NCBI GenBank assembly: GCA_017618135.1
Contig: JAFZUV010000006.1
Span: 1-57,420, forward strand
Source of the DNA: Clostridia bacterium
Lineage (GTDB): Bacteria > Bacillota > Clostridia > Oscillospirales > Acutalibacteraceae
Direction: 5' to 3'
Length of the DNA stretch: 57,420 bases
This document shows positions 1-6,773 of this stretch, piece after piece; within the stretch, counting starts at the first letter, position 1, and each line of letters begins with the position of its first letter. The notes under the pieces were generated by a model. The model saw only the letters and a program-made list of their open reading frames with translations. It was not told where the DNA came from and did no database searches. The translations under genes were made by a program, and so were the position numbers.

Positions 1-48
1 TAAATTTGAACAATTTCGTAAATTAATGCGTTTTCGTGTTAGAATCAC

Positions 49-77
49 TTGATTGTTTTTGGTATTTCTGCTATAAT
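49..77 (+). promoter_or_regulatory. Promoter of the FHA/PP2C/kinase operon
   Basis: TTGATT (49-54) and TATAAT (72-77) are separated by 17 bp. TG stands two bases before the -10 box, so this is an extended -10 sigma-A type promoter. About 75 bp of leader follow before the start codon at 161, which has AGGAG just upstream. The genes to 10,810 are closely packed and I saw no other promoter this good among them. Confidence 0.72.
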
Positions 78-160
78 ACTATGTATTATGAGTGTGTTGT
101 GCGTTAGTGTAAAACGCCCTGATTACATAATAAAGATTATGTTGTATTTTAGGAGAAAAA

Positions 161-1618
161 ATGGATAACCAAATTTTATTGAAAAAGATTGTAAAAGAGC
201 CTGCTTTAATTGTTTTCTTCAGTGACAAAAACTACATCCATAAAGCACTTATTAAAAAGTATTCTACAATTGGAAGAAATACTGATAGTTCTCATGTGGA
301 TATAAGTGTCGATTCCAAGTTTTTCCCCAGGAAGAACGGAATAATTGAGTATTATGATGATGCTTATTATTATATGGCTTTAAGGAACTCTAATGCAACT
401 TACTTAAATGGAATAAAGTTAAAGGAAGAGGAAAAACACAAGTTATGCGATGGAGATGTTCTTCAGGTGTTTGAATGGGCTGACAGACAAATACAAAACG
501 CAGTGACTATGGTGTTCGTAATAGATTACATAGATAATTTTACTGTAAATTCCGTTGAGACTATAGGTGATAATTTTCGAACTGTTGTTGGAAATGATAA
601 GGCAGATGACACCATTGAGTTTTTTATGGCTAAAAATGGTTTAGCTGTTTCAGCACAAGAAAGCGCAACAAGTATTAATCTTAATGGCAAAAAACTTGAA
701 AAAGCAAAATATTTACGGATTGGCGATTGTGTAAGAATTGATAATATTTGTTTTTTCTATTCGGGCAACTCCATTGTATATCAGAATCCTGTAAATAAAA
801 ATACATCTTTCCAATCTGACTCTGATGTGCTTGATATATGCATTAAAGAGCGAAGCGTATGGCAACATTCAAAAAAACTGGTTTTATTGAAAGATATCAG
901 CATAAAAATTAACCCGGGAGAAATGGTGTTGATCCTGGGCGGCTCGGGTGCGGGTAAAACCACATTTATGAATGCGGTGATGGGTTATGAAAAGGCACAA
1001 GGAAAAATAATGCTTGGCGATACTGATATATATGCAGATTATGAATCAATCAAGAGCAAGATTGGTTTTGTTCCACAGCAAGATCTGGTTCGTGGAAGTG
1101 ATACGGTATATAACACGCTTGAGAATGCGGCAGAAATGAAATTGTCAAGAGAAATCAAAAAAGATGAGAGGAATACAATTATAGAATCAGTCCTTAAAAC
1201 TTTCAGTTTATGGGAAGTTAAGGACCATTTAATATCGAAACTTGCCGGAGGACAGAAAAAGCGAATAAGTGTCGCTATTGAATATATTGCAAATCCGAGT
1301 TTGTTTTTCTTGGATGAACCGGATTCGGGTCTTGACGGACCGGAGGCCAGTAAACTCATGCAAAATTTGCGAAGGATAGCCGATGAAGGGAAAATAGTTA
1401 TGGTTATTTCTCATATTCCGGACAGGGCATCTAATTTGTTTGATAAGGTTATTGTATTGGCAAAAAGTAAGAAAACCAACTGCGGTCACTTGGCATTCTT
1501 TGGCTCAATAAAAGAGGCGCTAAATTATTTTGAGACAGATACTCTTGAGGGCGTTGTTAAAAGAATAAATACTGACGGTCTTTCCGACTATTACATAGAT
1601 AAATATAAGAAAGGTTGA
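161..1618 (+). CDS. Tandem FHA-domain ABC transporter ATPase (ABCG/Rv1747-like)
   Basis: Predicted cytoplasmic ATPase of an exporter whose permease is the next gene. Residues about 35-105 form an FHA-like domain (IGRN, NATYLNG), and about 130-210 a second, weaker FHA-like repeat (SINLNGKKL). An ABC domain follows, with Walker A GGSGAGKTT near 260-268, signature LAGGQKKR near 361, and Walker B LFFLDEPDSGLDG near 381. The LAGGQ-type signature and short spacing fit the ABCG/ABC-2 group. FHA domains bind phosphothreonine; in the first one the GR pair is kept but the usual SxxH reads PRKN. In Mycobacterium Rv1747 two FHA domains, ATPase and permease are one chain controlled by a kinase. Here ATPase and permease are separate, with kinases and phosphatases in the same operon. 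The AGGAG site fixes the start. Regulation by phosphorylation is inferred. Confidence 0.88.
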   Translation: MDNQILLKKIVKEPALIVFFSDKNYIHKALIKKYSTIGRNTDSSHVDISVDSKFFPRKNGIIEYYDDAYYYMALRNSNATYLNGIKLKEEEKHKLCDGDVLQVFEWADRQIQNAVTMVFVIDYIDNFTVNSVETIGDNFRTVVGNDKADDTIEFFMAKNGLAVSAQESATSINLNGKKLEKAKYLRIGDCVRIDNICFFYSGNSIVYQNPVNKNTSFQSDSDVLDICIKERSVWQHSKKLVLLKDISIKINPGEMVLILGGSGAGKTTFMNAVMGYEKAQGKIMLGDTDIYADYESIKSKIGFVPQQDLVRGSDTVYNTLENAAEMKLSREIKKDERNTIIESVLKTFSLWEVKDHLISKLAGGQKKRISVAIEYIANPSLFFLDEPDSGLDGPEASKLMQNLRRIADEGKIVMVISHIPDRASNLFDKVIVLAKSKKTNCGHLAFFGSIKEALNYFETDTLEGVVKRINTDGLSDYYIDKYKKG

Positions 1619-1628
1619 GAATTATAAA

Positions 1629-2435
1629 ATGTCTGCAAGAACAAATCAAATTAAAATATATACGAAAACGTGTTTTAATGTATTCTTTAATGATCGTGGC
1701 TGGAAGGTCTTTATAAGTTCGGCAATAATAACACTTATTATTTGTAGCGTTACAAGTTCAGATATGTTTTCTGAGTATAGAGCGACTCAAAACGGTGCGT
1801 TTGCTCTTGTTTGCGCATGTATATGGATTGGTATTTTTAATTCCATACAGTCTATTTGTAAAGAACGAGACATAATTAAGCGCGAACATAGGTCGGGTAT
1901 GCATATTTCGTCATACATAACAGCTCATTTGATTTTTGAAATGGTGCTTTGCATTTTTGAATCTGTTATAGTAACGGCTATTATATGTATTGCAAACCAT
2001 AAAAGTTTACCGGATAAAGGAGTGCTATTTCCTACAATTATCGAGTTTGCAATTACTTTTTTTATTATCATTTATAGTTCCGACAGTCTGGGATTAATGG
2101 TATCAAGCATTGTAAAAACTCCAAATACCGCTATGACAGTTATGCCGTTTGTATTGATTATACAACTTGTAATGTCCGGTATGATTTTTGAGCTTAAAGG
2201 ATTTACTGAACAAATTGCTAAATTAACAATAGCAAAATGGGGGCTGAATGCTATATGCATAACCGCAAATATAAATTCGTTATCCAGCAAAATACCTATT
2301 GAAAAGGTTGTAGAGGATTATAAGCATTCTGTATCAAATTATTCAAAGATGATAATTATACTGTCTGGATTTACGGTTTTATATGCGATTATAAGTATTA
2401 TAAGCCTCAAGTTTATTGATAAAGACAAGAGATAG
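1629..2435 (+). CDS. ABC-2 type permease, partner of the FHA-ABC ATPase
   Basis: A 268-residue integral membrane protein with about six hydrophobic segments (roughly residues 27-44, 53-75, 97-122, 133-160, 167-188 and 240-262), the layout of ABC-2 membrane half-transporters. It starts 10 bp after the FHA-ABC gene, so the two should form the transporter, probably as a 2+2 complex. The segment after the fourth helix (SIVKTPNTAMTVMPFVLI) resembles the conserved ABC-2 stretch before the last helices. The substrate cannot be read from sequence. Export of a lipid, glycolipid or wall component is a guess from Rv1747, which has been linked to cell-envelope lipids. A stand-alone ABCG-type permease beside an FHA ATPase is the split version of a normally fused protein. 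Confidence 0.8.
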   Translation: MSARTNQIKIYTKTCFNVFFNDRGWKVFISSAIITLIICSVTSSDMFSEYRATQNGAFALVCACIWIGIFNSIQSICKERDIIKREHRSGMHISSYITAHLIFEMVLCIFESVIVTAIICIANHKSLPDKGVLFPTIIEFAITFFIIIYSSDSLGLMVSSIVKTPNTAMTVMPFVLIIQLVMSGMIFELKGFTEQIAKLTIAKWGLNAICITANINSLSSKIPIEKVVEDYKHSVSNYSKMIIILSGFTVLYAIISIISLKFIDKDKR

Positions 2436-2443
2436 GAGAAAGA

Positions 2444-3169
2444 ATGTTTCAATTTGCTACTGTGACTGATAAGGGCAGTCGTAAAATTAACGAAGACTCT
2501 ATAGGCGTTTTTCAAAACGGCGATAACTTTGGTTGTGTTTTATGCGACGGTTTGGGCGGTCACGGAATGGGTGACGAGGCCTCTAAACTTGTGAAAGATG
2601 TTTTTACAGATGTTTTTTATAAAACAAAGGATATCAAAAACTTCCTGAAAGCTGCATTTTGTGCTGCACAAGATATTCTTCTGCTTGAACAAAGCTCGAA
2701 AAATGCGAAGAACAAAATGAAAACAACTGCAGTTTCATTTGTTGCAAACAACAAGAATTTGTATATAGGTCACATAGGAGATTCAAGACTTTATTTGTTT
2801 AGAAAAAATAAGGTAATGCTAAGGACTATTGATCATAGTGTGCCTCAAATGCTTGCACTCTCCGGTGATATAAAAGAATCGGAAATAAGAAATCATCACG
2901 ACAGAAATATTGTTTTAAAGGTTATGGGTATAGATTGGGAAAATGAAGAGTTTGATTTAATGAAACCTATTTCTCTGAAAAAATGTCAAGCTGTTTTGTT
3001 ATGTTCAGATGGATTTTGGGAACTTATTGACGAGAAAGAAATGTGTAATTATTTGAAGTCGGCAGGTTCGGTTGATGAATGGCTTGAAATGATGCAGGAT
3101 GAAGTGAGGAGTAAAGGCACAGGAAAGAACATGGATAACTATTCTGCAATCGCAGTATGGAATATATAG
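2444..3169 (+). CDS. PP2C-family Ser/Thr protein phosphatase
   Basis: A compact single-domain PP2C/PPM phosphatase of 241 residues without membrane segments. The metal-binding motifs are intact: KINEDSIG near residue 14, CDGLGGHGMGDEAS near 34, GDSRLYLF near 112, DHSVPQML, the SDGFWELID motif near 188, and a final DNYSAIAVW. Such enzymes remove phosphate from Ser/Thr on proteins using two Mn/Mg ions, and usually oppose a kinase encoded nearby. Two kinases lie downstream. The gene follows the permease by 8 bp with a GGAG ribosome site. It is the PrpC/Stp-like half of the system; a second PP2C follows at once, and how the two share targets is unknown. Confidence 0.92.
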   Translation: MFQFATVTDKGSRKINEDSIGVFQNGDNFGCVLCDGLGGHGMGDEASKLVKDVFTDVFYKTKDIKNFLKAAFCAAQDILLLEQSSKNAKNKMKTTAVSFVANNKNLYIGHIGDSRLYLFRKNKVMLRTIDHSVPQMLALSGDIKESEIRNHHDRNIVLKVMGIDWENEEFDLMKPISLKKCQAVLLCSDGFWELIDEKEMCNYLKSAGSVDEWLEMMQDEVRSKGTGKNMDNYSAIAVWNI

Positions 3170-3183
3170 GAGATATTTTATGT

Positions 3184-3981
3184 ATGAAAAGTGATAAAGA
3201 TAATTACACTTTTTCCGAAAAGAACAAAGTGTTTGATATGATTATAACCTCTGAAATCGGAGACAGAGAAGAACAGCAGGACGCATCTGGTTTTATTGTT
3301 GAGGACAATCGCGGAATAGTAATGATTTGTGATGGCATGGGCGGTCATGATTGTGGTAAACTGGCAAGCAATCTTGCTGTTAATGATTTTTTAGAGGAAT
3401 ATGATAATTTCAATAATTATTGCAGCGTAAAAAATTTTTATTGCTCAACTGCTGAAAGTGCCAATGCAAAAATAGGCAACCTTAAAGATGCATTTGGCAA
3501 AAAACTCATGGCCGGAACCACTATTGTTTCTGTTTTTATAAATGAGCATTCTCTTTATTGGCTTTCAATAGGCGATAGTCGCATTTATTTATACAGAAAC
3601 GGCGATTTTGTGCAAATAAATACAGACCATAATTTAAAAACTCTGCTTGAAAAACAATTGTCGGTGGATGAAATAACTAAAGATGAATACAATGCTCAGA
3701 TAGTGAACGGGAACACCCTTGTCAGCTTTTTAGGAATGGGCGAATTAAAATATATCGATTCTAATGAGTCTGATTTTAAGTTGAACTCCGGAGATATAGT
3801 GATGCTCACAACGGATGGACTCTATAAAATGCTGACTGATAATACGATTAAAGAAGTGTTGGATAATTTCCCCGATGTAAGGGATATTTCCCATGTTTTA
3901 AGTATTAAAGCGAATAAATTTTCAAAAAAGAATGCAATGCAAATGGACAATACCACATTTGCTATTATTAAAATAATGTGA
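3184..3981 (+). CDS. Second PP2C-family Ser/Thr phosphatase
   Basis: A PP2C phosphatase in tandem with the previous gene but only distantly similar to it. Motifs: REEQQDASG near the start, ICDGMGGHDCGKLAS, GTTIV, SIGDSRIYLY, TDHNLK, LTTDGLYKM and MDNTTFAII. All metal-binding Asp positions seem present. The reading frame extends up to an ATG at 3157 inside the previous gene, but that codon has no ribosome site. The ATG at 3184 follows TAGGAG by 11 nt, so I chose it; this gives 265 residues and no overlap. Substrates are probably the two kinases and the FHA-bound phosphoproteins encoded around it. The function call is firm; the division of labour with its neighbour is unknown. Confidence 0.9.
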   Translation: MKSDKDNYTFSEKNKVFDMIITSEIGDREEQQDASGFIVEDNRGIVMICDGMGGHDCGKLASNLAVNDFLEEYDNFNNYCSVKNFYCSTAESANAKIGNLKDAFGKKLMAGTTIVSVFINEHSLYWLSIGDSRIYLYRNGDFVQINTDHNLKTLLEKQLSVDEITKDEYNAQIVNGNTLVSFLGMGELKYIDSNESDFKLNSGDIVMLTTDGLYKMLTDNTIKEVLDNFPDVRDISHVLSIKANKFSKKNAMQMDNTTFAIIKIM

Positions 3982-3997
3982 TTTGGGGGATAAATAA

Positions 3998-4792
3998 ATG
4001 AATGTTATTAAATGTGAGAACGGGCACCATTTTGACGGCGACAAATATGAAGTTTGCCCTATTTGCGGAGGAAAATCAGCCTCATTAGATGTGGCTACAA
4101 CTTCCGAGGAGGAAAAGCCAAATCGTATTAAGGGTCTATTTAGCAGAAAAAAAGAAAATCAAGAATCAATAATTGACGAAAAGACGACAGGTCAATTTAT
4201 AGATTCACCCTCTAAAGCCGTGCTGGTCAACGAGGATGTTGAAATTGAAGATGATCTTGACCCTGAATTCCCAAAAGAAGGAAAGTCTGAAACACCGCAA
4301 AATAAAGGAACTGAAAACTTGAGTGAATCCATTGAAAAGGTTAAATCGAATGATGAAAAAACAATGGGATTTTTCAGTTCCGGCAGTAAAAACAGTAACC
4401 CGGATAGTAGCCAAATAAAACATGATGTAGATTTCCCTGTGGGTTGGTTGGTTTGCGTCAAGGGGAATAATTTAGGAAAAACATTCCCAATTTCCGCCGG
4501 ACAGAATACGATAGGCAGAAATTCCAAATACACAATAGCACTTGAAGGTGACTCCTATGTTTCCGCCAGCAACATTCACGCAAAACTCATATATGAACCA
4601 AATGAGAGACGATTTATGCTTATGAACGGGGACAGCAGCAGCCTTACATATCTTAATGGAAATGCAGTTTATGTTCCTGCCCGATTGGAGTTATTTGATA
4701 AGATTAGTTTTGGCAATATTAAAGGCAACGAATATGTTTTTGTTCCGCTTTGCGGTGAAAATTTTTCGTGGACTGATTATGTGGAGGATTAA
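3998..4792 (+). CDS. Zinc-ribbon FHA-domain adaptor protein
   Basis: A soluble 264-residue protein in three parts. Residues 1-27 carry a zinc-knuckle of the type KCENGHHFD...CPICGG. Residues about 30-145 are charged and low in complexity, containing two DEKTxGxF-like segments (DEKTTGQF, DEKTMGFF) that could be kinase sites because each presents Thr. Residues about 150-250 form a canonical FHA domain with IGRNSK, SNIHAKL and SLTYLNG, so the phosphothreonine-binding residues look intact, unlike those in the FHA-ABC protein. It lies 2 bp before the first kinase gene, so translation is probably coupled. The likely role is to bind a phosphorylated partner, possibly itself in trans through the repeated DEKT segments; that is inference. 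Confidence 0.85.
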   Translation: MNVIKCENGHHFDGDKYEVCPICGGKSASLDVATTSEEEKPNRIKGLFSRKKENQESIIDEKTTGQFIDSPSKAVLVNEDVEIEDDLDPEFPKEGKSETPQNKGTENLSESIEKVKSNDEKTMGFFSSGSKNSNPDSSQIKHDVDFPVGWLVCVKGNNLGKTFPISAGQNTIGRNSKYTIALEGDSYVSASNIHAKLIYEPNERRFMLMNGDSSSLTYLNGNAVYVPARLELFDKISFGNIKGNEYVFVPLCGENFSWTDYVED

Positions 4793-4794
4793 GG

Positions 4795-6756
4795 ATGAAG
4801 CGGTGCTTATCTTGCTTTAAAGAATACAACGATGAATTAAATAAGTGTCCATATTGCGGTGCCAAGGAAGATATATCCGCTGATGAGCCGATACATCTTG
4901 CACCGGGAACTATCCTAAACGGGAGATATTTAATCGGTAAAGCCTTGGGCTCCGGTGGTTTCGGCATACTTTATAAGGCATGGGATTTAAAGCTTGAAGC
5001 TGTAGTCGCCGTAAAAGAATTCTTTTGCAGCAGACTTATGACGAGGGCTGTTGGTATCCCAGAGGTAATTGTTGGTAAAAAGCCAGAAACTATATCCGAA
5101 TTTTCCTACAGAAAAGACCGTTTTTTGGATGAAGCGCGCAATCTTGCAAAATTCACCGGCGGTAAGTTTATCCCAAATGTTTTCGAGTATTTTGAAGAAA
5201 ACAAAACCGCATATTTTGTAATGGAATATTTGGAGGGAACCGATTTAAGGCATTACCTTGAGCAAAATAAAAATCTAACTCCCGATTTTGCCGTATATAT
5301 TGCAAATTCTGTTGGTAATGCGTTATGCGAGTTGCATTCTAAAGGGATTGTTCACCGCGATGTTGCGCCGGATAATATTTTTATAAAATCCGATAAGGAA
5401 CTAAATGTTGTTTTACTTGATTTAGGTGCCGCTTATTTGCCCGATGCTAAAAGTGATGCAATAGATATTATTCTTAAACCGGGATACTCTCCTCCTGAAC
5501 AATATAACAGTATGAGTGATGTGGGCATATGGTCTGATATTTATGCTCTGGGTGCTACCTTATATACTGCCCTGACAGGCGTTAAGCCGGACGAATCGTC
5601 TAATCGAAAAACCGAGGACACGGTTGTTCCGCCAAACGAGTTAAATCCCGAAGTGCCTGAAAATTTAAGCAATGCTATTATGAAGGCAATGGCTATAGAG
5701 CCTCATATGAGATTCAAAAGCGTTAAAGAGTTTTTAAGAGCGATAAACGGCGAACGGAAAGTAACAACGCTTAAAAAAGAGAAAAAGCGCCGCCGCCGAA
5801 TAAGATTCGGCAGCATTATAGCCGCTTGTGTTGTATTAGCAATCTTGGGAACCAGTGTTTGGCAGGTTTATGATAAAGAAAGATCAGAACAATATCTGAA
5901 AGATGCCTATATTACTATATGGTGTAATGCACAAGAAGATTCACCTAAAGGAAAAGCCATAAAGAGCGTTGTTGATGATTTTAATACAAAGTTTGAAAAT
6001 GTAAAAACCGAATTAAAAATGATTCCGGGCGATGAATATTTTACAGAGCTTGAAAAAGCCGCTGAATCCGGGACCTTGCCGAATCTTTTTGAAAGCAGCA
6101 ATATTTCTGAAAAAGTTCTTAACAAGGCAGAAGATGTTTCAAAGATTCTTGATTCCGAGCAGGCGAAAGATTGCCTTTTCTTAGGACAGTATGATAGTTA
6201 CTACAAAACAAAAAAACAAATCCCTCTTGGCATAGAAATTCCTATGGCTTGCGTTATTACAAAAGGTGTTGCATCGGTTGATTATGAAAAAGAGTATTTT
6301 TCTTCTGTCTCTGATTTTGGCACCGCCGCTATCGCTTTGGCTGAAGGAACGGATAATCTTATTTTTAAGAATATTCAAAAAACTGATTTTGCTCCCGATA
6401 CAACTTTTTTTGATAATAGCAATAACAGCAGTGCTGTTTTGCTTACATCAACCATGCAGATAAATAAAATCAGGGAGGAACTTACTAATTATTCGAAACA
6501 TTTTGTTTTTTGTGATTCCGATAAGATTTACTGTAACTTTATTTATGAGTGGAGTATTGGCAAAGCTAATAGATCACAAACTGCCGCCTCGGAAAGATTA
6601 CTTTCATGGATGCTTGGCAATGCTTATCAAAACACTTTGATGATAAGTAAATGCAGTGACGGTCAAATACCTGTAAATAAGACATGCTTTGAAGAAAAAA
6701 CAAGCGGTAAAAACTATAAGGCAATTAAAGAAATATACGAGAAATTCGTGTTTTAA
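4795..6756 (+). CDS. Membrane Ser/Thr kinase with solute-binding-protein-like sensor
   Basis: Order of parts in 653 residues: zinc ribbon (CLSC...CPYCG, 4-22); kinase domain about 45-320 with GSGGFG at 52-57, VAVKEF with Lys74, HRDVAPDN from 187, DLG at 209 in place of DFG, and PGYSPPEQY as activation segment; a basic stretch KKRRRR; one membrane helix about 341-361; then about 290 residues outside. The outer part starts ITIWCNAQ and reads like a family 1 solute-binding protein: DFNTKF, an AESGTLPNLFE segment, PLGIEIPM, and near the end ERLLSWMLGNAYQ and GQIPVNK. Catalytic Lys and Asp are present, so an active kinase is likely despite DLG. The unusual fusion suggests a kinase that senses a sugar or oligosaccharide directly; the ligand is unknown. 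Confidence 0.88.
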   Translation: MKRCLSCFKEYNDELNKCPYCGAKEDISADEPIHLAPGTILNGRYLIGKALGSGGFGILYKAWDLKLEAVVAVKEFFCSRLMTRAVGIPEVIVGKKPETISEFSYRKDRFLDEARNLAKFTGGKFIPNVFEYFEENKTAYFVMEYLEGTDLRHYLEQNKNLTPDFAVYIANSVGNALCELHSKGIVHRDVAPDNIFIKSDKELNVVLLDLGAAYLPDAKSDAIDIILKPGYSPPEQYNSMSDVGIWSDIYALGATLYTALTGVKPDESSNRKTEDTVVPPNELNPEVPENLSNAIMKAMAIEPHMRFKSVKEFLRAINGERKVTTLKKEKKRRRRIRFGSIIAACVVLAILGTSVWQVYDKERSEQYLKDAYITIWCNAQEDSPKGKAIKSVVDDFNTKFENVKTELKMIPGDEYFTELEKAAESGTLPNLFESSNISEKVLNKAEDVSKILDSEQAKDCLFLGQYDSYYKTKKQIPLGIEIPMACVITKGVASVDYEKEYFSSVSDFGTAAIALAEGTDNLIFKNIQKTDFAPDTTFFDNSNNSSAVLLTSTMQINKIREELTNYSKHFVFCDSDKIYCNFIYEWSIGKANRSQTAASERLLSWMLGNAYQNTLMISKCSDGQIPVNKTCFEEKTSGKNYKAIKEIYEKFVF

Positions 6757-6773
6757 GTTGGAGGATAAATAAT

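Noticed and set aside
3157-3183. Earlier start for the second PP2C gene, overlapping the first
   Set aside because: No ribosome site precedes it, whereas TAGGAG lies 11 nt before the ATG at 3,184.
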